Shown piece after piece: positions 23,209-33,427 of a stretch of DNA of 64,000 nucleotides (its first letter is position 1; each line of letters starts with the position of its first letter). Location of the stretch: positions 2,343,896 through 2,407,895 of the forward strand of contig CM021315.1 of the NCBI GenBank assembly GCA_010645155.1. The letters are read 5' to 3'. This DNA is from Tigriopus japonicus. Taxonomy: Eukaryota > Arthropoda > Copepoda > Harpacticoida > Harpacticidae. The notes beneath the pieces were generated by a model. It did not search any database and had not been told where the DNA came from. It saw only the letters and a list, made by a program, of their open reading frames with translations. The position numbers were made by a program, and so were the translations under genes.

Positions 23209-23503
23209 TAGGAGTAAAATGAGCGAGTGCCTTGTTTCAAACATGTCTACGAAGGCTTGTAGATGGCCTATCTCACAAATGAGTACAAATATTAATGTCC
23301 AAGAGGTATGTGGATATATATGCTGATAAATATGCTACGAAAGAATCATTTTGAAGAATTATTGTCAAAATATTGAATAATTAAGAATTTAACATACTTT
23401 TCTCCCGGTTTTGGAACAACTTACATGAGGGTAGGATGCCACTCAGCCTTACTTCCAGAAAGTTCACATAGAGCACATAGCACATCACATTTTACATAGC
23501 GCA
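23209..23503. repeat. Dispersed repeat, copy 2
   Basis: Direct-orientation partner of 21736-22010, with scattered substitutions and small insertions, consistent with an old duplication or two copies of one repeat family. Confidence 0.75.
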
Positions 23504-23713
23504 TAGGAGATTTGAATGAAATTTTACACTAAAATAAGTGAAAATGGTCTTTATTGATGTTTTCACGTGCTAATTGTTGCTATTTCAATGATTTTGTTGC
23601 TTTCAATAACAGGAAACAAAGAACAAATCCATGAAATGAATTCACCTACTAATTTGAACCATATGATATTAGTTAAGACAAGCTCAATATCCAATGGATG
23701 AAGAAGTATTTGA

Positions 23714-24090
23714 GATGTCAAACTCAGGGTGGTGTGATGTTTTGCGGAGCCAAACGAAAACTGGACTCGCAACCTCAAACAACACGGTCGTACAACGGCA
23801 GGCCGCATGTTGTCGCACCTAATTCAAAAGCGAGAGCACACCAAAATCAAATCAGATAAACCGGCCTCGAGTTTATACCTGTGACAACTCCTGTGTTTGA
23901 AACGCAGCAGATAGGGATAGTATATACTCGACGAATGCTAATTCGACTTGATTTTGGTATCCTCGCGCTTTTGAATTAAGTGCGATAACATGCGGCCTGC
24001 CGATTTACGACCATGTTGTTTGAGGTTGCGAGTCTAGTTTTCGTTTGGCTCCGCAAAACATCACACCACCCTGAGTTTGACATCTCATAT
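23714..24090. repeat. Foldback repeat with ~140-bp arms
   Basis: The left arm (about 23714-23851) and right arm (about 23946-24090) mirror each other. They share GAGATGTCAAACTCAGGGTG, TTGCGGAGCCAAACGAAAAC and GCAGGCCGCATGTT. The centre is about 95 bp. It lies about 75 bp from the long-TIR element at 24164. Confidence 0.75.
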
Positions 24091-24163
24091 TCATTGCAAC
24101 TAAACATGTCCAGAAAATCTAAGCCAAACAAGCAAATATTTAACAGGAAATTCCAGATGGTGC

Positions 24164-26931
24164 ACACCGTATCTGGGCGATTCCAAGGTTCTCCTGAAAT
24201 TAGGTGAAAAACGTATATTCTCACGTATTTCAATATCATGGCCCCTAATTTACTACGCCAAGAGCTAATTAGCTTGTTGTAAGAAATTGAGGCTTTTTTG
24301 TTCTTGAATTTTTGAACTCGTCTCCCTGATGATTTTGGCCAAAAAATTGGGCCTCGATTGTCACCCTGCGCTCTCGACCAATCAGATTCGAGAATCGTTC
24401 ACTCATTTATCAAAACAACGCGACTTCATTTTGAAAATCTTTCGCTCAACACTTGACACTGTCCTCACTCACCAACATGGAAAAACTCGAAAAAGCCTGA
24501 AGTTCTCTCTGCTTGATTTGCCTGGATCGTTCCTCGCAATCCATCCCTAACACCAAATCCGAGGCCTTTGAGGAAAAGTTCGTTGTGCCGGATTACAACC
24601 CGGTGGACCCTTGATTGCCCAGTGGATTGTGCTTCTCGTGTGCCTCGAAACTCGCAAGATATGAGAGGGGTTCCCTTGACCAAGTCTTACCGGGCTTTTC
24701 TGATTATTCCACTATGACCAATTACCGCCCAACCCGTGGAACGAGTTCGTGTGGATGCCATCTTTGTGGGAAATACAGTGGTTGTTTTGACGTCCTCCAG
24801 GAGGAAAAGTCAGAAGCTCAAGCCGGGTCACCATGTCTCAAGAATCTCGACAATGCCGGAAAAAAAGTTCCAACAATTCAAAACCGATAGGCCTATTTTG
24901 CACTAAATGTTTTCAGATGTTGTATCCTGGATGCAAGCACCCTTGCACGCAAAAGAGCCTACAAACTAATGTGCGGAAGCTCATTTCCGAAAAGATGCTT
25001 GAACAAATAACAAGATCGATCCTGCAAGAGAAGAAATCCAAAAACCAACCCCTCACTTTGGCCTCGCCTGGTTTGCCGCCTCTGATCAGTGGGAACTTGG
25101 TGATGAAGAATCCAGCGCATGAGGGGCAATGTTATGTGCGTGTATTTCAATGCTTCAATGAATTGAACATGGAATATTCAAAAGACTTTGTCCAAGTTCC
25201 ATTGCTCCAGGAAGTAGTGACCCAATTTGAAAATGCTTGGAGAGCTTGCTCAATGCCCGCCATCCCCGAAGTTCATCTCATTGTTGATCATTTGGTGAAT
25301 TTTGTCAACAGCCGCGGAAGCAAACACATGAGACTATATGCCGAACAAGCCCATGAAACTCTTCATTCAGAATACCTGGAAACTTGGGAACGGTATGCAG
25401 TCAAAGAAACGACATGTCCCACATATGCGACAAATCTACTGCAAAATATTCTCGACTTCAATGGTCTCCATGGTCAATAAACCAGTCATGTTCCTCCACC
25501 TTTCATTCTTTTCTTGTGTTGTTGAGGAAAAAACAATTTCCTTGATGATGATCATCATGATGAAGTGCAGAATAAATCAAACCTTGATATGAACTTTTAA
25601 ACAACCAGATCTGTATTGATTAAAGGAGAACATCCTAGATTAGAGTCCTGGAATTTTTTGGCATAGGAATTAACACGTACACAGGTGTTTTTGGTTTTTG
25701 AAAGTGTAAGTATTTCGAGTACATTTCAGTGAATCTTCATTTTTGTATACTAAGTGCTTAATAAAAGAACAACTCTAAATTGAGAGTATTTGGCCAAATT
25801 CCAACAAATTTGCTTGTGCATGAAGGATGAAATGAAATCCACTTATAATTGGCTAGGCATTAGGTGCCTATCAATGAATTTGTTCCAAAGGTGGAGGGCT
25901 TCTCGTGATTCCACGTAGGACTTGCATCTCGATTGGTGATCACCTTGAACTGGTTTTTCATGACACCTCTTGTGTGGTTTGAGGGTTGAAAAAAATTGAG
26001 ACCCAATGACCTGAGCATTGACAAGTTTGCTGAGGAGAAAGTGGGCGCTCCATTGGTTTTGAGATGGCAGTCAAGTGATGCTCATTAATTCTGTGTTCAC
26101 TCAGTCTTTTTTCTCACTTCAAAATAGCCTCATAAGATTGCTCATAACACTTCCAACAAGACCATCTTTAAGATGCAATTTGAGTGGCTTCATATGGTTC
26201 TTTTCCTCGAGAAAATCAAGACGCTTAACCCTTTGCGCGGGTTATGACATTGCTATTTTCTTTTCTAAGAAGCGCTGAGTCAAATCCGAAAAGAGCCGCA
26301 AAAACCGACGTGATTCGTGCGGTCTAAAAGAATGGCAATCTATATACAGTATGTCTCTATTTCTGTTGTCCTTGAATGGATAGATATACGTTGGAATGGT
26401 CTTTTGTTAAGATTTGGTTTCTTTGGCCAGTAGAACCCATGGATGCACTCAATTGTCAGCTCCCCGTCCACGAGGTTGCTCTGCTTTCAATCGGAGTCTG
26501 TGTTCGGTTTTATCAAGACATGAAAGAGGACAAGAAATAAACACACCCCTGAAACAAGGCACTGGCAGTGAGCACGCCCTCCACTGATACCAAAGTTCAC
26601 AAGCCGATGGTTTCTTTTTCAGACACTGCCGTTTTCAACTAATCTAAGCAAACAATGGTTGAGAAGTTAGTCGCGTTGTTTTGATAAATGAGTGCGGGAT
26701 TCTCGAATCTGATTGGTCGAGAGCGCAGGGTGTCAATCGAGGCCCAATTTTTTAGCCAAAATCATCAGGGAGACGAGTTCAAAAATTCAAGAACAAAAAA
26801 GCCTCAATTTCTTACAACAAGCTAATTAGCTCTTGGCGTAGTAAATTAGGGGCCATGATATTGAAATACGTGAGAATATACGTTTTTCACCTAATTTCAG
26901 GAGAACCTTGGAATCGCCCAGATACGGTGTG
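24164..26931. mobile_element. DNA transposon with ~260-bp near-identical terminal inverted repeats
   Basis: 24164-24424 and 26669-26931 are inverted copies differing at only a handful of positions. The ends start CACACCGTATCTGGG. GGTG precedes the left end and follows the right end, a possible 4-bp target duplication. Between the repeats is a broken protein gene (24476-25480) followed by about 1.2 kb of non-coding DNA. A CAC terminus with a 4-bp duplication recalls CACTA/Chapaev-type elements, but I cannot assign a superfamily. The missing middle of the protein suggests an internally deleted, non-autonomous copy. Confidence 0.7.
24476..25480 (+). pseudogene. Broken cysteine-rich transposon-type protein, unclassified family
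   Basis: The reading starts at an ATG at 24476. It carries CLICLDRSS, then CFSCASKL, then CGCHLCGK, then (after a frame change near 24880) CTKCFQMLYPGCKHPC, a set of paired cysteines that looks like a zinc-binding module. The C-terminal part has AEQAHETLHSEYLETWERY and YATNLLQNILDFN. I associate this architecture with multicopy transposon-related proteins in invertebrates, from memory and without a name. Two in-frame TGA codons (24497-24499 and 24614-24616) and at least one frameshift disable it. The usual central region appears to be missing. AATAAA occurs at about 25570, 90 bases after the stop. It lies inside the inverted repeats of 24164-26931, which fits a transposase gene remnant. Confidence 0.6.
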
Positions 26932-27122
26932 GGTGCCTATGAATCACCAAAGAGTAAACAAAAAAAATTGGTTGTAACTTTGTGGGTAAATTTGCACCAA
27001 ACAAAAGCATGGTGCAAAATTCAAATATGAAAAGATCAGTCGAAATACCTTTCATTCAAAATTGCTTATATTATGGAAAATATTTGTTATCTTTCAACAT
27101 CTTTCTGTAAATCAAATTGCCA

Positions 27123-27238
27123 TTTTGAAAACTTGATGGGCTACTGGCTAACCCTCCATGTAAGTTGTCCATAGCAGGAGAATTCCCTGGACAACTTGCA
27201 TGGAGGATAAGAGAGTTGCCTATCAAGTTTTCAAAATG
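27123..27238. repeat. Imperfect 115-bp hairpin
   Basis: The arm ATTTTGAAAACTTGATGGGC is mirrored by GCCTATCAAGTTTTCAAAAT. The stem continues through CCTCCATGTAAGTTGTCCA and its mirror, leaving a loop of about 11 bases. Probably a small inverted-repeat element; a hairpin RNA is possible but unsupported. Confidence 0.6.
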
Positions 27239-27468
27239 TCTAACTGATTTCAAAAAGATTCTGATGGATGGTAAATGTTTCTTGTACCATGTAGAAAATC
27301 TTGAAGAAAGGGTAACTCACAAACTATCAAAGAAATTCAAAAGTGAGAAATGTGAATTTTTATATGATTTAACAGATCTTTTCAAATTCTAGTCTTCTGC
27401 ATCAAGCTCCTATTTGGTGCATATTGAATACAGCAAAGTTTTTTTAAAATAATCATTACGAGTTTACC

Positions 27469-27811
27469 TTAAGAAGCTCATGGGAAAGAGGCATCAACAC
27501 AGTCAGGTTGTTTGGCTTTTTGAAGTTTCTAATGTTTGCTGTTGTCGCCAGCATCAATGAGGAAGTTCAAGTTATAACGAAAGTCAATTTCGCAATCAAT
27601 TTACATAGATCATGACAATAAAGATTGATCTGGTCATTGGATCATAAAACAAGATGGATTGAAGCCTTTCCATGGATATTTTTGTTCAAAGGCTCCTATT
27701 TGTTGTAATTTTTTCTCTTCCAATTCCCTCTTGTTTGGCTTGTTTAAAGCTTCATGATCAAGCCACTATTGCTAGTGTTCTGAAGACGTTTTTTTCACAT
27801 GAGCTTCTGTA
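27469..27811. mobile_element. hAT-like MITE, AAGAAGCTCATG family, 343 bp
   Basis: Ends TTAAGAAGCTCATGGG and, inverted, TACAGAAGCTCATGTG. It is flanked by a perfect 8-bp duplication AGTTTACC (27461-27468 and 27812-27819). A ~110-bp part near its left end matches 19860-19970 in inverted orientation, and the end motif also occurs at the inner limits of the foldback arms at 3211-5325. No coding capacity. Confidence 0.8.
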
Positions 27812-28090
27812 AGTTTACCCTGTTTGTAAGGGTCCGCCAAAACCTTGGCACTTCACGAAAACAACTCTAACTAAAAAAACTACTGGGCCGATTTCCTTGC
27901 TCTTTACCAACTTAAAAACTAGAAACAAGGCCACACAACTTAAATTTCTATCATTTTTACGTTTTATGTCATAATTTTCAACCAACTTCGGTTGAACTAC
28001 ATAAAGTAGGGGCCCTCTGCGACCAGAACTTTCTCCGGACGGACGTGGATGGCCTCGCACACTCTCTTCACCTTCTGGGGCACTAGAAGG

Positions 28091-28122
28091 TCATCTCACT
28101 GTTCTTTTGAACAGTGAGATGA
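28091..28122. repeat. Perfect 14-bp stem hairpin
   Basis: TCATCTCACTGTTC, loop TTTT, then the exact reverse complement. No gene context explains it. Confidence 0.7.
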
Positions 28123-28623
28123 TCTGGGAATCAAGAATTTCCCCCTGAGCATTACTCAAAGATGTTTTTGTTTCTGTTTTGACATTAGAATATGTTTCAA
28201 ATAAAAGGAACTTTTTTCTGTTAGAGTAGATTTGGAAAAATCTGGCAACATCAGAATGAAACGTTACATACCACCCAGCAGAAAAGATTATTTTATTAAA
28301 ATAAGCGAAAGTATAAAATGGGGGAACTTTAACAAAATCTGAGGGCATTCATTCGTCACAACCAAGTTTGAGCCGCCTTGATTTGACGCTGACACCAGCT
28401 TTGGTCCATCTCTACTAGCAACAAAGACGAATGTTCGGTCCTAGACTTTTCGAATCAAGCAACACTTGGCAAAATCTGCAGTAGACAAAAGCAATCTACA
28501 CCCTGACACGAAAGTTGTGTCGTAGTCATACTTTGAGCCTAAAAATAACGGCAATGCGTGGACACTGGCGCAATCAAACCACCCATGTGCCTCAACAAGT
28601 GCCTAGAATATTTTTGGATTAGT

Positions 28624-29345
28624 TAGGATGTAATTTAATGGCAAATAGGTGACAAATTATTCCTGGAACAACAATGGGACACTGTAATCGCTTGTGTTTT
28701 CTTTCTTACCACTGGAGCCACCACCCCAACTTCAATCCGCCTGTCTTGGCTTGGAAAAAGTGAGAGTGCTTCAGTTAAAACGTGATAAATCCCTCCTGTG
28801 GTAGGCCTTTGGCCAAAATGAGAACAGAATTGACTAGGGTAGAGACATATGTATGCCATCAAACAATCATTCTCAACATTGCTTGACAAAATGCTGAGCA
28901 TTTTACGATCAAAATGAGAGTGATGATTTCACTTTTCCTCACACTCCAGCCTCAGCTGCCGCGTCTCGTCTGCCTTCGAGAAGAGAGCGAGTAATTTTGA
29001 AATTTCCCGCCAAGGTAACGGAGCATAGACTGGCAGATGGGCAAAGTAGGGTTGCACTGTGAAGAAGTGTAATATCATTTTGATCGTAAAATCCTCAGCA
29101 TTTTGTCAACCAATGTTGAGAGTGATTGTTTAATGACTTAGATATGTCTCTACCCTGGTCAATTCTGTTCTCATTTTGGCCAAAGGTCTTTCACAGGAGG
29201 GATTTATCACGTTTTAACTGAAGCACTCTCGCTTCTTCCAAGCTAAGACGGGCGGATTGAAGTTGGGGTGGTGGCTCCACCGGTAAGAAAAGAAAACGCA
29301 TGCGGTTACAGTGTCCCATTGTCAATTTGATGTCCGGCGTGTTCT
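28624..29345. repeat. Large inverted repeat with ~300-bp arms
   Basis: The left arm (about 28624-28925) and right arm (about 29047-29345) mirror each other. They share TTGGCCAAAATGAGAACAGA, GGAGGGATTTATCACGTTTT and GTGGTGGCTCCACC-like sequence, with scattered differences. The spacer is about 120 bp. Related sequence occurs once more at about 21540-21620. No gene is recognised. Confidence 0.75.
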
Positions 29346-30049
29346 TTTTGCACGGTTCCATCTTCCTTTAAACTGCTGTGAAAAAATAGTGAATGGCGGG
29401 AATCAAATTTTACTCGGTTTTGGAGAAAGAAGACTAGTTTTGGAACACCTCTAACCAAAAATAACGGGAAAAATTACTGTCAGTCATCATTCAAGAGCTT
29501 ATGGAATCTCAATCGTTCATCAAAATATTAGGCAAAGGGAAATACCTGAAAAAGTGCGGAAAAACGTTGAGCCGTCCACACTTTCCACTTTGGTCGATAG
29601 CATCCCAAATATCATTTCCGAGGAAGAAGAGACTAGTTATTACATATTGCATGCATGTCAGGTCGTTCAAATCTATTCTTATATAATGAAAATATTTTGG
29701 TTCAAAATTACGACAAAACTTTCATGTCAGGGTGTATGTAGTAGGTCGTAATTTATTACTAAAGTAATAAAAGTCACTTATCTTTCCATCTAGTATTAGC
29801 TATCCTAGATAATACACTTACCTGACTGATGCGCTGGAATTGTCAATTTCCTGCAAAGAGAGCATACCTAGCTAAATTGTACAGAAATCTTAGCGATAGA
29901 GCGAAGGCGAAGGATTGGTGAACCCTCTGACATTCCGAACGAATGACGGCCATCCGCCAACAATGACACGGTGCAACGCCAAGTATGAAAAGGTGAAGTG
30001 AATAGCAAAGGGGTCTATATTTAATGCTCGTGCAAAACAACAAGTACAC
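29346..30049. other. No recognised gene; probably contains the 3' end of the DIRS element
   Basis: AT-rich on the left, becoming less so after about 29880, next to the recombinase frame. I could not identify the terminal repeats that should bound a DIRS-type element. Confidence 0.35.
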
Positions 30050-31180
30050 TCAAAGCGATAAAGCGTCGTTCATGGGCAAAAACTCGTTGCCCGCTTTTTG
30101 GGTATATCTGAAGACTGAACGGCTATTTGGAGCCCAACCCACTCGTCTTGAAATCGAATTCATTGAAAAATTCGCATTGCGCAACACCACTGTGCTGCCA
30201 ATCCGACCACTGTGAAGCCCGAATTCTCTCGGGTTCAAACCCACAGCTTGCAAACCTGCTATTTGCTCACGACGGCATGCCTGATAGGAAGCTTGTGTGT
30301 CTCCTTTGACTTTTAGTGTTCCGTTTTCTTTACTGATTTGAGGAACCATATAGCCTTTATATAATGGGCCCAAAAGAGAGAAATAACCTTGGGTCATTGA
30401 GACGGGGCACCACGGGCCTCCTGTTTTTGACAAAGAGATTACATGCCCTAAATGCTCTTGGTCATTCTTCCTTTTCGGAAAACAAATAACTACATTCGAG
30501 TTAGTCACAGTGAAATTTTTGATTTCTAAGATGGCGAGATCGCCCCATCGGGCTGAGGCAGAAAAAAGCATGAGCTCCAGCCATGCCGATCTCCAATTGA
30601 GAATGGAGTGTGAAGGTTTTGAAGAAGGTAACCAATACGATAAAAGTGCTTTGAGATCCGATTTTGTCATGGGGGCCCGCTGTAGCGCCGGCTTCCCGAA
30701 ACGCCTCTTCACACCTTGAACAAGAATTCTGATGGAATCGTTATCACAGGGATTAACCCAATTTTCAATCTTATGGTAGGTTCCAGAAGCAAGCTCGACA
30801 CAAGCCACCGCATTGGTGCTAAAAGCGAGGTCGGCCAAATATAATTCAACTGATTTTGGAGTGGCGGGCAAGAATGCTAAAGAGTGAACCATGCACCAGT
30901 CTTTAAATTTTTGAAATGATCGTTCATAACTTGACCACGTAGTTCTCGCTTTCGACTGCAATTTCAAATCCAAAGCTCTGGACTCCGCTTTTTCTAGACT
31001 GAATTCGCAGGTGTTGGAGCGAACGGCGGTTGCGATTGGCGAATATTTAACATGTGTGATTTTAGGACGCGTACATGGCAAAGACGGTTTTGGGGAGGGC
31101 TGAGGCCGAGACGAATTTAATCGAATTCCCAATGAATTGCGATCATAGGCCCATATCACTAAAAAATGAGAGAAAAACAT
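30050..31180 (-). CDS. Tyrosine recombinase of the DIRS-type element
   Basis: 376 residues. The C-terminal half carries the catalytic pattern of tyrosine recombinases: an arginine in FSASARWGDLAIL, then FGLHSGRIGS (HxxR) and VFRYTQKAG (nucleophile tyrosine), in the expected order and spacing. The N-terminal half includes TTWSSYERSFQKFKDWC, typical of a core-binding (SAM-like) domain. In DIRS elements this enzyme inserts the circular DNA copy by strand exchange. The ATG overlaps the end of the reverse transcriptase frame by 22 nt in a different frame, so expression may use reinitiation, frameshifting or splicing. No internal stop. Confidence 0.9.
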   Translation of the reverse strand: MFFSHFLVIWAYDRNSLGIRLNSSRPQPSPKPSLPCTRPKITHVKYSPIATAVRSNTCEFSLEKAESRALDLKLQSKARTTWSSYERSFQKFKDWCMVHSLAFLPATPKSVELYLADLAFSTNAVACVELASGTYHKIENWVNPCDNDSIRILVQGVKRRFGKPALQRAPMTKSDLKALLSYWLPSSKPSHSILNWRSAWLELMLFSASARWGDLAILEIKNFTVTNSNVVICFPKRKNDQEHLGHVISLSKTGGPWCPVSMTQGYFSLLGPLYKGYMVPQISKENGTLKVKGDTQASYQACRREQIAGLQAVGLNPREFGLHSGRIGSTVVLRNANFSMNSISRRVGWAPNSRSVFRYTQKAGNEFLPMNDALSL

Positions 31181-33269
31181 TTTTTACAACCTCCCTTCGA
31201 GCATGCTGACTTGGCAACTCGACTAGTTAAAGGGTCCTTTACGTCACCTCGAAATTCGAGAGCGAACGTGGCGAATTTTGTATAGCCTTCAAATGTGGGG
31301 CTAATCACCTGCTCTCCTTTACGGTAGCAAGGACGAATCGCGGTGCCTCTAATAAACACATTATTAAAATGAGTTCCGTCCGCACAGACTAATAACCAGT
31401 CCGCCATTGTGCGCCAAAATGGAAGAATTAAAATTCCTTTTGCCCGGTCGGCAACAATCTTCCGAATGGATGGTCCTATCAGATTCACGGGAGGATGTAG
31501 ATAAGCGAAACCCAAGCCCGACCACGAATGAGTGAAAGCATCTCGAAAGAGAGCCCTATTTGATGCCAATACTGAGGAAAACGAAGAGACTCTGTTATTT
31601 GCGTCAGACGCAAACACATCAAAATCGAATTTTTTGCATGCTAAAAATTGCAGATAAGCAAATGAGTCATCGTCAATGCCATAATCCTCAATGTCTACGG
31701 CTCTACTGAAATCATCGGCTAATTTCAGTCTGGGGTCAGATCGTGGTCGCCAAATTACCCGAAGATCGATGTAATTACTTTTTGCACCTTGGTAGACCGA
31801 TAGCGCTAGATTTTGCAACTCGGTAATGCTTGATCCTTTCAACATGATCCGTTCCACATTTTTTGAGTCTGTCCAATGGACAACCGTTTTGCACCTCAAA
31901 TCGCAACCTTGCGTTTTGATAAGCAAACTTAGGCCTCTCATCTCCCTCCAAGTACTGCGTAGTGTCTTCTCTTCTAGGTTGAACGTTTCTTGTTCTAGCA
32001 TGAAACCGCATTTCCCTTCATGGTGGAGATGGTTCACTTTCTGATTGCAAGTAATCTTGACTAAAGCGACGGCTTGACCCGAGGCGTCTGATGCGGTCTG
32101 GATGCAAGAAGTTGCCACTTTGTTATGCTCGTTCTCAATGGGGAATCCGTCGAGCGAATGCAAGTTCTCGGCTAGATAGTGTAGTTCCGGTTGGAGATGC
32201 TCGATGTTCAGAATCTCTTCCCATGAACTTCCCGAAGCTATGGTTTTCAGACCTGTTCTGGTCAGTAACAGCAGTTGGGGCCCAGTGGCTAACAACGAGG
32301 CTAGAATTTTCCCATAAACACCTGCTAATTCTCGAATATGCATTCGTTTATGCTTTGCGACCTTGTAACACAGAGCGACAAGCGAGTCTTTCTTGTTTTG
32401 CGGAATGTGAATTGTCAAAGAAATCGTGTTCAAAACCAATCCCAAATACTCCCCAAATTGTGTGGGGGCTTTCGCTTTTGCTTCGTTCTCGATCCAACCC
32501 GCTTGACGCCAAGCCTCTCTTGCTATTTCCATGTTGGTCTGACACTCTTCCTTAGATTTCCCGAAAATGATCATATCATCTATGTAGATGAAACATTGAA
32601 TGCCTTGAGACCTCAAAAACGCTATGATTGGCTTTTGAAATTTCGTAAATACTTGCACTAGCGGTGATAAACCCAAAAATGCGATAGTCCACACATAGTA
32701 TCGTCGGACATGGTCGGTCCCCGTCCAAGCAAAACCCAAATACTTTTGGTGTGGTTCGTGAATTTTTAAGTGGTAGTAACCTGACGATAAATCCATAACG
32801 CCGAACCACGAATTCCGCTCGATACTGCTCGCTACAACAGAGAGATTGTCGAGTTTGACTTGATATTGCTTTAAATAGGGGTTTAGTTGAATTGAGGGAT
32901 CGGTGATTAATCTCTTCTTTCGACCAACTGGCGCTACAACCTGCAGTGGCATTACCAGGAAGGGTTCTTCTTCAACTTCCTTTACAGCCCCCACTTTCAA
33001 ATGGTCTTTCAACGCAGTGCAAACGAATTCAAAATGTTCCTCGAGGCGTGCCGAGCGGTTGTTAGGCCTGACTGATGGAGGCGGTAATTGGGTGAACTGA
33101 AGCTTGTAGCCTTCTTCTAAGATAAGCAAATGCCAGCGTGACACCAGCAAGGTCTCTGTCCAAAACTTACGAAATTCCGTCAGATGAATCCTACCTGGTA
33201 TTCTAGGATCTATGTGCTCCGCGGGTGGGTGTTGTGAAACGGTACCCTTGGCTAGGGCAAATTTGAAAT
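31159..33269 (-). CDS. Reverse transcriptase / RNase H of the DIRS-type element
   Basis: About 700 open residues. The first ATG is at 33150, but conserved-looking sequence (FKFALAKG, HIDPRIPGRIHLTEF) continues upstream to a good acceptor TTTAAATTTGCAG ending at 33270, so the 5' end is probably a splice junction. Motifs in order: LITDPSIQLN, FGVMDLSSGYYHLKI, FLGLSPL, the catalytic YIDDMIIFG, then RNase H residues in TASDASGQAVAL and WTDSKNVERI. The C-terminus has FDVFASDANNRVSSFSS and YLHPPVNLIGPSIRKI, resembling the extra domain of DIRS polymerases. The enzyme copies element RNA into DNA. The donor that would join gag to this exon is unresolved. Confidence 0.9.
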
Positions 33270-33427
33270 CTGCAAATTTAAAATAACTCTAACTCAAACT
33301 AGCTGGCAAGAGAGTAAAACGCATTTTCGAAAATAGAATTTATCTCTATAGAAAGCAAGCAAAACAACTGCGCAAGCCAACATATCACAACGTCCGCGAC
33401 AAGAAACAAACACAATACTGACAATTT

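Noticed and set aside
30220..30245. Pol III B-box-like GGGTTCAAACCC
   Set aside because: It is inside the recombinase catalytic region on the minus strand and no A box or tRNA fold lies beside it.
32091..32661. Plus-strand frames of over 100 codons across the reverse transcriptase region
   Set aside because: Antisense shadows of the minus-strand reverse transcriptase, which carries the conserved motifs.
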